Positions 35,598 through 43,272 of a stretch of 64,000 bases of DNA are shown piece after piece. Both the position numbers and the translations under genes were made by a program. Source of the stretch: Vibrio azureus (GTDB lineage: Bacteria > Pseudomonadota > Gammaproteobacteria > Enterobacterales > Vibrionaceae); assembly GCF_002849855.1 (NCBI RefSeq), contig NZ_CP018617.1, positions 248,001 to 312,000 on the forward strand, read 5' to 3'. Under the pieces are notes generated by a model that saw only the letters and a list, made by a program, of their open reading frames with translations, did not search any database and was not told the origin of the DNA. Numbering within the stretch: position 1 is the stretch's first letter; the number at the start of each line of letters is the position of its first letter.

Positions 35598-36707
35598 ATG
35601 GCTTGGCCAATCATCAATGTAAATGCCTTAAACCAAATGCAAGGACCCGTGACGGAAGTCGAACGTCATTTCTTATTCCTTGGTTTAGGCACAAAGAACG
35701 CGGGCAAACTGGTGTCTGTGAATACACAATCGGACTTTCACGCCTTGTTTGGTGAAGGGGTATTAACCGATACCTTGCAAGCCGCCATGGTCAACGCCGG
35801 ACAAAACTGGTCTGCTGCCGCTTATGTGCTGACCGCGCCAGAAGATTGGACGCAGGTGGTTAAAGAAGCGCAGAAGACCCAGAGTTTTGAAGCCGTGGTG
35901 CATACGGTCCCAACCACCGACCAAACCGCCATCACGGCGGCCCAATCGCTCTATCATGAGCTGATTGCCAAGTATGGCCGCTGGACTTTCTTCATGCTCA
36001 GCTTGCCTAGCATCGATGAGCAAAGCCAAACGTGGGCCGATTATGAAGCGCAAATGGTCGCGGTCCAGGACACGATCGCCGCCGATGGGGTGATGTTGGT
36101 TCCTGACTTGTTACCTGCGGCAATTGGCAAGCTGGCAGGGCGCCTATGTAATCGCGCCGTGTCGGTGGCCGATACGCCCATGCGGGTCAAAACGGGGGCC
36201 TTGGTTGGGGATGTAACTTTACCCGTTGACAGTGACGGTGTGGCGCTTTCCACCGCCACCTTGCAAACCCTTGAGCGCAACCGTTTATCGGTGTGCGCTT
36301 GGTTCCCAGATTACGACGGCATTTATTGGGCCGACGGTCGGATGCTGGATGTGGAAGGCGGGGATTTTCAAGTGGTTGAGAATCGCCGAGTGATTGACAA
36401 GATTGCCCGTCGCGTGCGGCTGATTGCCATTGCTGATATTGGTGACCGCTCATTTAACAGCACCCCAAGCAGCACCGCCAGGGCCAAATTGCGTTACACC
36501 CGCCCCATGCGAGAGATGGCCAAAAGCACCACCATTGGTCAAACCGTCATACCTGGCGAAATTGAAAGCCCCAAAGATGAGGCGATTGCCATCACTTGGA
36601 AGAACAAAAACACCGTCGAAATCTACATGACGGCGACCCCGCTCGATTGCCCTAAATCGATTTCAGCGGGATTAATGTTAGACCTGAGCGGTCCGGAGAG
36701 TGCCTAA
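35598..36707 (+). CDS. Contractile tail sheath protein (DUF2586/HP1 type)
   Basis: 369 aa. MAWPIINVNALNQMQGPVTEVERHFLFLG begins the HP1-like sheath; the long C-terminal half includes LERNRLSVCAWFPDYDGIYWADGRMLDVEGGDFQVVENRRVIDK, diagnostic of this sheath family. It contracts to drive the tube through the envelope. Starts 3 bp after the preceding stop and adjoins the tube gene. Confidence 0.9.
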   Translation: MAWPIINVNALNQMQGPVTEVERHFLFLGLGTKNAGKLVSVNTQSDFHALFGEGVLTDTLQAAMVNAGQNWSAAAYVLTAPEDWTQVVKEAQKTQSFEAVVHTVPTTDQTAITAAQSLYHELIAKYGRWTFFMLSLPSIDEQSQTWADYEAQMVAVQDTIAADGVMLVPDLLPAAIGKLAGRLCNRAVSVADTPMRVKTGALVGDVTLPVDSDGVALSTATLQTLERNRLSVCAWFPDYDGIYWADGRMLDVEGGDFQVVENRRVIDKIARRVRLIAIADIGDRSFNSTPSSTARAKLRYTRPMREMAKSTTIGQTVIPGEIESPKDEAIAITWKNKNTVEIYMTATPLDCPKSISAGLMLDLSGPESA

Positions 36708-37163
36708 ATGAGCAAACGAATTTCAGGGTTGAGTTTTGATGTCGACATTCATGACGTGTTGGTCCATGTCGAGAAAGCCACCGTATCCATCACCGATGAC
36801 AGCCAAGCCGCCAAAACCCGAGGCGTGCCGGATGGCCATACCGATGGCGCCGTCAGTGCTGATGTCGAATACGAGCTTGATACTAAGAACTTTAAACACC
36901 TCTTGGCTGCGGCCAAAAGCGCGGGCAGCTTTCGCTCGATTGAGCCTCATGACTGCCTCTTTTACGCCAACACGGGCGGGGAAGAGCTGGAAATCAAAGT
37001 GCATGGGGTGAAATTGATGATTGATAGCTTGCTCGACATCGATCCCAGCTCGTCAGATAAAACCAAACACAAAGTCAAAGGGGTGGTGACCAGTCCGGAC
37101 TTTATTCACATCGATGGGACGCCTTATTTGAGTAAGGAAGATACCCGCGATCTACTTGGCTAA
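36708..37163 (+). CDS. Tail tube protein (DUF2597 type)
   Basis: 151 aa. RISGLSFDVDIHDVLVHVEKATVSITDDSQAAKTRGVPDGHTDG is characteristic of the HP1/K139 tube. It directly follows the sheath gene (TAAATG), as FII follows FI in P2. Confidence 0.88.
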   Translation: MSKRISGLSFDVDIHDVLVHVEKATVSITDDSQAAKTRGVPDGHTDGAVSADVEYELDTKNFKHLLAAAKSAGSFRSIEPHDCLFYANTGGEELEIKVHGVKLMIDSLLDIDPSSSDKTKHKVKGVVTSPDFIHIDGTPYLSKEDTRDLLG

Positions 37164-37174
37164 CAGGAGCGACT

Positions 37175-37390
37175 ATGGATGTGTTTGACCGTGCCAGTGC
37201 GCTTGAAGCCCAACAGAATGAAGTGGCGCTGGCCAATCATTTCGCCAAACAAGCACAGGGGACACCGCAAGTCAGTGCCTCAATGTGTCTGGAATGCGAT
37301 AGGCCAATCCCAGAAGGAAGACGTCAGGCCATGCCCGGCTGTCAATATTGCGCCACTTGCCAAACGTTAATGGAGAAACGAAACCGATGA
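37175..37390 (+). CDS. TraR/DksA-type zinc-finger protein
   Basis: 71 aa. The motif CLECDRPIPEGRRQAMPGCQYCATCQ is the TraR/DksA zinc finger, with the helical EVALANHFAKQAQ before it. TraR-like proteins bind RNA polymerase through the secondary channel without ppGpp. Phage copies placed before lysis genes (P2 and HP1 groups) may tune host transcription. Overlaps the muramidase-like gene. Confidence 0.88.
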   Translation: MDVFDRASALEAQQNEVALANHFAKQAQGTPQVSASMCLECDRPIPEGRRQAMPGCQYCATCQTLMEKRNR

Positions 37391-37878
37391 AATTAGGACC
37401 TTTACTGAAACGGGCCGTGATTGAGCCCACCTTAGACCACTTAGCGGCGGCAAGCGCGTCGCAGGGTTACATCAACTCGCAGGCGGCCATCAATCTCATC
37501 TTGATGATTATGGCCCACGAATCGGGGCAGTTGACGTATACCCGTCAAGTGCGTGGCCCTGCGCTTGGGTTTATTCAGATGGAGCCTGCAACCTATCAAT
37601 GGTTGGTCAAATGGCTGGGTAAACACCGCCCACACTTTCTGGCCGTGTCACACAGCTTTGTTGATGAGCCAAGCGCCGAGCAAATGATCATTAACCCTCA
37701 GTATGCGGTGTGCATGGCCAGATTAAACCTGCTGCGTTTTCCTGAAGCCTTACCGGATGCCGAGGATTTGCCTGCTCTGGCTGCATACGCCAAAAAGTAT
37801 TGGAACACCTCAGCCGGCAAAGCAACGGAAAACGATTATCTCACCGCCTATCAACGCATCATGGAGCAGAAACAATGA
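37387..37878 (+). CDS. Lysozyme/transglycosylase-like endolysin
   Basis: 163 aa. MAHESGQLTYTRQVRGPALGFIQMEPATYQWL is a lytic-transglycosylase-like pattern (catalytic Glu in HESG, then GFIQMEP). No signal peptide, so it needs a holin for release. It is followed by two small membrane-associated proteins, completing a lysis cassette. Similar Vibrio phage proteins are sometimes called 'structural protein P5'; the enzymatic reading is inference from the motif. Confidence 0.75.
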   Translation: MKLGPLLKRAVIEPTLDHLAAASASQGYINSQAAINLILMIMAHESGQLTYTRQVRGPALGFIQMEPATYQWLVKWLGKHRPHFLAVSHSFVDEPSAEQMIINPQYAVCMARLNLLRFPEALPDAEDLPALAAYAKKYWNTSAGKATENDYLTAYQRIMEQKQ

Positions 37879-38123
37879 CATTGTTTAAAGGGATTGTATT
37901 AAAAGGGGTTTGGGAGCTGCTGACCAGTTTGGTGGCCAAAATCACTTGGGAAGTGGTGCTGGAGCGTTTTGCCACCCGCTTAGTGGTGTGGGGGCTGGAG
38001 ACCTTAAAAAAGCTGAGCACCAATGATGTGCTGCACGATACGGTCGAAGACATTTTGCTGGCTTTGCAAGGTAAGCGCCTTAAAGCGTTGCCGCTTAGAA
38101 CGGGCTCAGTAAAAAAGGAATAG
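37875..38123 (+). CDS. Small amphipathic protein of lysis cassette
   Basis: 82 aa (start MTLFKGIVLKGVWELLTSLVAKITWEVVLERFATRLVVWGLETLKKL). Amphipathic to hydrophobic helices in the first 55 residues suggest membrane association, fitting a pinholin or spanin-like accessory role. ATGA overlap with the endolysin gene. Confidence 0.7.
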   Translation: MTLFKGIVLKGVWELLTSLVAKITWEVVLERFATRLVVWGLETLKKLSTNDVLHDTVEDILLALQGKRLKALPLRTGSVKKE

Positions 38124-38125
38124 CC

Positions 38126-38371
38126 ATGGCTTTTGATGCAAATTGGATCCATGCCCTTGTGGCGGTCGCCAGCTTCTTAGTGCTCGTAAGCAGCATTTTA
38201 ATTGGCTACCTATTCCGACTGGCCAAAGAGCTCGCCGAATTTAAGTTGTACGTGGCGACGTATCACGCAACCAAAGACGAAGTAGAGAAACTGGGTGAAA
38301 AAATTGATAACCGCCTAGAAACGCACTTTAACCGGATTTACGACATTCTTAATCAAAGGAACATCGCATGA
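38126..38371 (+). CDS. Putative holin or spanin with one membrane helix
   Basis: 81 aa with one clear membrane helix (HALVAVASFLVLVSSILIGYLF, residues about 8-30) followed by a charged helical tail (KELAEFKLYVATYHATKDEVEKLGEKI). Topology fits a single-span holin or inner-membrane spanin. It overlaps the tail chaperone gene by ATGA. Confidence 0.7.
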   Translation: MAFDANWIHALVAVASFLVLVSSILIGYLFRLAKELAEFKLYVATYHATKDEVEKLGEKIDNRLETHFNRIYDILNQRNIA

Positions 38372-38631
38372 CAAAACCAGTGATCACCATCAACGTCAAT
38401 CAAACTGCCATTCGTTTCGAGCCTTCTTTGGAAGCGTTTAACAAACTCACGAATGAAACCTTGCCGTTCGATAAAATCGCGCCAACCACCAATTATCTGC
38501 GCCGCATTGTGGTGAAAGACGATAAAGCCGCGTTGGATGAAGCCTTGAAGCTGCCTGGTGCCGTGATGACCATCGCCTCTCTGGTGAACAGCGAATACCA
38601 AGGTGATTTGGACATTGAAGTAAAAAACTGA
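38368..38631 (+). CDS. Tail assembly chaperone, zero-frame product
   Basis: 87 aa. KPVITINVNQTAIRFEPSLEAFNKLTNETLPFDKIAPTTNYLRR belongs to the putative phage tail assembly chaperone family of HP1-like phages. The last codons are GTA AAA AAC TGA, containing the canonical A AAA AAC slippery heptamer immediately before the stop. A minus-one slip would produce a longer form (147 aa) ending at 38810. Such chaperone pairs (P2 E/E+E', lambda G/GT) load onto the tape measure encoded next. Confidence 0.88.
   Translation: MTKPVITINVNQTAIRFEPSLEAFNKLTNETLPFDKIAPTTNYLRRIVVKDDKAALDEALKLPGAVMTIASLVNSEYQGDLDIEVKN
38622..38628 (+). promoter_or_regulatory. -1 programmed frameshift site A AAA AAC
   Basis: The heptamer lies in the correct zero-frame phasing (codons GTA AAA AAC) and is followed at once by the TGA stop. 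The minus-one frame then stays open for 60 codons to the tape measure gene. Confidence 0.85.
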
Positions 38632-38810
38632 TCCGTCACGCCAAGGCGATTGAAGAAAACGAATTGGAGCAAGTGTTTGCCTTAAAAGCGCATTACTTGC
38701 CCCATGCCCCTGATACCACCGAGAGCTATGCCAGAGCGTTATGGCTGTCTAAATACCATGCCCAAGTTGTTGCTAATGGCATACGAGAGGCGTTTGCACC
38801 AGGAGACTGA
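38628..38810 (+). CDS. Frameshift extension of tail assembly chaperone (GT/E'-like)
   Basis: 60 codons in the -1 frame without a good start of their own: LIRHAKAIEENELEQVFALK, then AHYLPHAPDTTESYARALW, ending IREAFAPGD. It resembles the small proteins placed after chaperone genes in this phage group (DUF6890-like). It ends 6 bp before the tape measure ATG. It is best read as the second half of a frameshifted chaperone. Confidence 0.8.
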   Translation: MIRHAKAIEENELEQVFALKAHYLPHAPDTTESYARALWLSKYHAQVVANGIREAFAPGD

Positions 38811-38816
38811 CCACTT

Positions 38817-41192
38817 ATGAATGCCGTGGATAAATTGATGATGCAAATTGGGTTGCAAGACTACGCTACCCAGCCGCTCAAAGGGATCCAGAAAACGGTC
38901 ACTCAAACGGCTGACGTGAGTCGACAATCTTGGGAAAAAGTCGCAGGGGGCGCCGCGACCTTGGTCGGTTCGGGCTTGGCCATTCAACAAGCCCTGATGC
39001 CCGCGATTGAGATGGATAGGGTATTGGGTGAAGTCAAATCCCTTGGCGTGATGGATCAGGATTTAAAAATACTCGAGCAAACCGCGCTGGGCTTTTCGTC
39101 TGCCTATGGCAAATCGGCCACGGAAGTCGTCGGCGCGGCGTACGACATTAAATCCGCGATGGGTGAGTTGTCGGGCCAAGAGCTGGCAGGGGTAACCGAA
39201 AGCTCGGCCATCTTAGCGGCGGCCACTAAAGCCGATACCGCTGTGATAACCAGTTACATGGGCACGCTTTATTCTATTTTCGAGCAAGATGCCGAGCGGC
39301 TTGGCAAAGGGAATTGGGCGGAGCGCATTGCCGGAATGACGGCCAAATCGGTGGAGAAATTTAAAACCACGGGTCAAGGCATGGCGGATGCGTTTAAAGG
39401 CGTGGGCGCACTGGCGAAAACCCATGGCATTGAAATTCAAAACCAAATGGCCATTTTGGGCATGCTGCAGGGGTCGATGTCGGGCTCTGAGGCGGGTACC
39501 CGTTACAAAGCCTTTTTGGCAGGGGCGGTCAAAGCGCAAGATAAATTGGGGCTTAGCTTCACCGATAGCAACGGTAAGTTGCTGCCCATGTATGACATTT
39601 TAGAGAAAATCAAAGCCCAGTTTGGTGATTTGGATTCTACCGAGGTGGATAGGTTAAAGACCGCTTTTGGCTCCGATGAAGCCATTATGGTGGTGACGGA
39701 TTTGATCGGCAAAACGGACGCACTGAAGCGCAATGTCATGGATTTAGATAAATCCGGGCGTTTAGAAGTGGCCAGCACGATGGCGGGGGCAATGACCGAC
39801 CAATGGGAACGGCTCGAAGCCAGTTGGTTTTCGGTTCGCGCCAGTGCGTTTGGGCTGATCCTGCCCACCATTAATGGCATTGCGGGAGCGATGGCCGATG
39901 GGTTAACCACCTTGCAGCGTTACACCCAAGAATACCCCGTGTTAACGCAAGGAGTGGGGTATTTTGCTCTGGCCGTGGCAGGCGGCGCGGGCGTGATGGG
40001 CGCGTATCATCTGACATTAGGAGCAGGACGCTTAGCCATGAATGCACTGCAAGCGCCGTTACTGATGAGCCGAGTGGGGGTGTTAACCCTGAGCGGCGCC
40101 TACACCAAAGCCAAGTGGTCCTTGTGGGCGTGGAACTACGCCATGTTAAAGCAAGGCGTGTACAGTCATCGCGCTTCTCTGGCTTCAAAAGCCTATGCGG
40201 CGTCGACCTTCTTAGTCGATAAGGCCTTAATGGTTGCCTCCGGTGGCATCAAAGCCTTTGGCGTCGCATCGCTGAAAAGTGCCGCCATGATGATGGCCAA
40301 CCCGTTATTTTGGATCCCTGCCGCGATTATGGCGGTGGGCACGGCGGCGTATATGCTGATTTCCCATTGGGATGACATTGTGAACACTTTGGGCCAATGG
40401 TACATCTTCCAAAAACTGGGCCAGTTGGTGTCGTGGGTTGGTGATCAGTTTGAGCTCTTTGGCCATGCAGCCATGGCAGTTTGGACCAATCTCATCACCA
40501 CGCTGCGCAGTGTGCCATTTTTCAATTACCTGACCACCCATTTTCAATTGCTCTTTGAGAAAGCCACCGGAGTGTTTGAAGGCATCGCACTTGTGGGGCA
40601 AGGGGCGTGGCAAGTACTCGGGGGCGCGGTCAGCTTTTTTATGTCGCCTTTCACCGTGGCTTGGACCTTGGCCAAAAGCTTTTTCAGTTTACTCAAAGAC
40701 GGTCCCAGCGCGGCGATGGAAGTGCTCAGCACCATTCCTCAGCACTTTATCAACATTGGCCAGAGCATTAGCTCGGGATTGGGGATCGGCTTTGATGGCG
40801 TAACGCAGTTTGCTTCCTCGGTGATGGACGTCATGGGCCAACATTTTTCGATGATAAGTGATGGGATTGATTGGCTTATCGACAAGTTCAGCCTCATTCC
40901 AGGTTTAGATTGGTCGTCAGAGACGGTCGATGAATTAAAAGTGCAGCGAGCCGCGCCTGCTGTGCACCCTTTGATGAATCCTGCGCGCCCGTCTGTGACT
41001 CAGCCGATCTCCGAGTATCTGCAAGGCCAAGGGGCCCCGCGACAATCGGTCGCCACTTACATCAAACAAGCCAGTGGCACAGGGTACACCGATAACAGTC
41101 AAACCATGCACACCGGAGACATTGTGATCAAGCAAGAGCAACCTTTTACCCCTGATCAGTTAGCCGAATGGCAGGAGATGGCGACCCCATGA
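38817..41192 (+). CDS. T: Tail tape measure protein
   Basis: 791 aa. The N-terminal TIGR01760-type region (SYMGTLYSIFEQDAERLGKG, TTGQGMADAFKGVGALAKTHGIEIQNQMAILGMLQGSMSGSEAGTRYKAFL) is typical, and several hydrophobic segments lie in the middle (residues about 380-530, e.g. MMANPLFWIPAAIMAVGTAAYMLI). It fixes tail length and crosses the inner membrane during injection. Overlaps the next gene by ATGA. Confidence 0.93.
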   Translation: MNAVDKLMMQIGLQDYATQPLKGIQKTVTQTADVSRQSWEKVAGGAATLVGSGLAIQQALMPAIEMDRVLGEVKSLGVMDQDLKILEQTALGFSSAYGKSATEVVGAAYDIKSAMGELSGQELAGVTESSAILAAATKADTAVITSYMGTLYSIFEQDAERLGKGNWAERIAGMTAKSVEKFKTTGQGMADAFKGVGALAKTHGIEIQNQMAILGMLQGSMSGSEAGTRYKAFLAGAVKAQDKLGLSFTDSNGKLLPMYDILEKIKAQFGDLDSTEVDRLKTAFGSDEAIMVVTDLIGKTDALKRNVMDLDKSGRLEVASTMAGAMTDQWERLEASWFSVRASAFGLILPTINGIAGAMADGLTTLQRYTQEYPVLTQGVGYFALAVAGGAGVMGAYHLTLGAGRLAMNALQAPLLMSRVGVLTLSGAYTKAKWSLWAWNYAMLKQGVYSHRASLASKAYAASTFLVDKALMVASGGIKAFGVASLKSAAMMMANPLFWIPAAIMAVGTAAYMLISHWDDIVNTLGQWYIFQKLGQLVSWVGDQFELFGHAAMAVWTNLITTLRSVPFFNYLTTHFQLLFEKATGVFEGIALVGQGAWQVLGGAVSFFMSPFTVAWTLAKSFFSLLKDGPSAAMEVLSTIPQHFINIGQSISSGLGIGFDGVTQFASSVMDVMGQHFSMISDGIDWLIDKFSLIPGLDWSSETVDELKVQRAAPAVHPLMNPARPSVTQPISEYLQGQGAPRQSVATYIKQASGTGYTDNSQTMHTGDIVIKQEQPFTPDQLAEWQEMATP

Positions 41193-41515
41193 GCCCTCAA
41201 TACATCGATTTATTAGTCAATGATGGCGGGATTGATTTTGATGCAGGTCAGCAACCGATTTACACCAGTGACCGCAACAGTATCGCTCAAGACATCAAGC
41301 ACGCGATCATTGAAAGTGGTTTGCTGCGAGAAATGCAAGCCGAGAGAAACCGAGCCCTACGAGCCGACGTGTTGACGCGCATTGAAATGCTGGTTGAACA
41401 AGATAAACGCATTGTGCCAGGCAGCGCCGAAGTGACCGAACAAACCAGCGAGAAGATTTGGATCTTTGCCGAAACCGAGGCGTATGGGGCGATGCAATAC
41501 GGAGTGACGTTATGA
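41189..41515 (+). CDS. Baseplate-associated DUF2590-type protein (gpW-like)
   Basis: 108 aa from ATG 41189, overlapping the tape-measure stop. YIDLLVNDGGIDFDAGQQPIYTSDRNSIAQDIKHAIIESGL matches the DUF2590 group, equivalent in position to the P2 baseplate wedge gpW. Coupled by overlap to gpJ. Confidence 0.82.
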   Translation: MSPQYIDLLVNDGGIDFDAGQQPIYTSDRNSIAQDIKHAIIESGLLREMQAERNRALRADVLTRIEMLVEQDKRIVPGSAEVTEQTSEKIWIFAETEAYGAMQYGVTL

Positions 41516-42702
41516 GTGTCAGACCCAGTGTGAACTTTCGCCAGTTACTGGCACAAGAAGGTGTGCCTACGACGGAAGAGGCCATGGCCATTGAACTTCA
41601 AAAGCATGTGGTGGCTGCAGGCAGTCAGGTGTCCAATGACAGTCGAATGTCGCCTTTTTGGCGCTTAATCAAAGCGGTGGTGATTGCGCCTGCGCTTTGG
41701 TTGATCGATACCTTGCTCGCGGGGCATGTGCTGCCCAATACCTTTGCGGCAACAGGTAAAGGACGTTATCTCGACTTAAAAGCTTGGGATGTGGATTTGG
41801 TGCGAAAAGCCGCCACCAAAACCCGCGGTGCCATCACCTTTTACAAATCAACGCCAGAGAATCCGCTGGTTGTGCCCAAAGGAACGGTGATTGAAACCGA
41901 GCAGATAGAGCAAAAAGTGTATCGCCTGATGGTGGTTGAAGATGCGCTTATCCCTGCAGGTCAAGCACACGGTTTGGTCTTGTGTGAAGCGCAAGAGGCA
42001 GGCAGCGGGTTTAATCTGCCTGCGGGGTATTTTGCCATCATGCCCAAAGGCGTATCGGGCATTACGCATGCGGTCAATGAAGCCGATTGGATCACCGCGC
42101 TGGGCTCGGATTTGGAAAGTGATGAAGCCCTTTCTCTGCGAATTCGTAATCAATTCAGTGTGGTGGGGCGTTATCACATCGATGCGATATACCGCTCAAT
42201 GCTGGCTTCAGTGGCAGGGGTGCGCAGCGATCAAGTGTACTTTTTGCATGACGCGCCGAGAGGGCCAGGCAGCGCGAATGCCTATCTATTGATGGACGTG
42301 GGCCGCACACCAAGCCAACTGTTAAGGCAACTCAATCATTATGTGATGGGCGAAGGCCACCACGGCCATGGCGATGATTTGCTTTGCCTGGCATTACCAG
42401 AAACCGAGCATGACATCGAAGTGACCGTGACGGCCAAACCCAATACCTCGTTAGCACGTCAACATCAGTTGTATCGAGAGGTAGAAAATATGATCCGTGC
42501 GGCGTTTCGTGAAAGCGATTCCTATCGCCAAGTGACGCGCACTTACCCCAAAAGCACGTTTTCATTCAGTAAATTGACCGAAGAAATTCACACCGAGCTC
42601 AATGCGGATTTGCTCAGCCTGAATTTTAACTGCAGCGACATTGTGAGTGCCTTGAGCATTCCGCGTTTGGCCAGCGTCGAGGTGATTGATGGAGGAGCAT
42701 GA
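41512..42702 (+). CDS. J: Baseplate J-like protein
   Basis: 396 aa from ATG 41512 (the track-length frame opens earlier inside the previous gene). FAATGKGRYLDLKAWDVDLVRKAATKTRGAITFYKSTPENPLVVPKGTVIETEQ is the baseplate J core. It is a wedge component of the contractile tail. Overlaps neighbours at both ends. Confidence 0.9.
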   Translation: MSVRPSVNFRQLLAQEGVPTTEEAMAIELQKHVVAAGSQVSNDSRMSPFWRLIKAVVIAPALWLIDTLLAGHVLPNTFAATGKGRYLDLKAWDVDLVRKAATKTRGAITFYKSTPENPLVVPKGTVIETEQIEQKVYRLMVVEDALIPAGQAHGLVLCEAQEAGSGFNLPAGYFAIMPKGVSGITHAVNEADWITALGSDLESDEALSLRIRNQFSVVGRYHIDAIYRSMLASVAGVRSDQVYFLHDAPRGPGSANAYLLMDVGRTPSQLLRQLNHYVMGEGHHGHGDDLLCLALPETEHDIEVTVTAKPNTSLARQHQLYREVENMIRAAFRESDSYRQVTRTYPKSTFSFSKLTEEIHTELNADLLSLNFNCSDIVSALSIPRLASVEVIDGGA

Positions 42703-43270
42703 TAAGCAAGCGCCCACACTGCCCAGTCGACAAATACCATGGTGGATGGACGGGCAGACGTTAGCGAAAAGCCTCAAAGAGCCGCACTTTCTTGCGGCCG
42801 GCTTACAACAATTTTGGGGCAAACTGCGCCGCGTGATGCTCTACCCACTGGCGCAGTTAGATCCGATGACCTGCAGCGAGCGATTGCTTGCGGTGCTGGC
42901 GTGGGACCGAGACATTACCCGTTTTTACCAAGAGCCGACGACCCTGTTTCGCAAGCGGGTGAAATACGCGTTCGTGAATGCCCGCGATGCAGGGGAAACG
43001 CACGGATTTATTGAGATCTTTAAACGGCTTGGTGTGGGCGTGGTCGAAATTGATGAGCGCACCCCAGAGCGGGATTGGGACATCATCACCATCCGTCTCA
43101 GTGACAAACAACTGGCCAATAATCATGATTTATTAGCCACCTTACTGCAGCAATACGGCCGAACGTGCCGACGTTATGAATACCAGGTGATCGACACAAC
43201 CCCGATGTGCCTCACCGTCTCACCGCTGGATTGGGATCACCAATGCACGGTGGCAACGCTAAAGGAATAA
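42689..43270 (+). CDS. I: Tail protein I-like baseplate protein
   Basis: 193 aa from ATG 42689 (a TTG one codon earlier is possible). The segment TCSERLLAVLAWDRDITRFYQEPTTLFRKRVKYAFVNARDAGETHGFIEIFKRLG is the Tail_P2_I pattern. It links baseplate J to the fibre. Overlaps gpJ by 14 bp. Confidence 0.87.
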   Translation: MEEHDKQAPTLPSRQIPWWMDGQTLAKSLKEPHFLAAGLQQFWGKLRRVMLYPLAQLDPMTCSERLLAVLAWDRDITRFYQEPTTLFRKRVKYAFVNARDAGETHGFIEIFKRLGVGVVEIDERTPERDWDIITIRLSDKQLANNHDLLATLLQQYGRTCRRYEYQVIDTTPMCLTVSPLDWDHQCTVATLKE

Positions 43271-43272
43271 AC

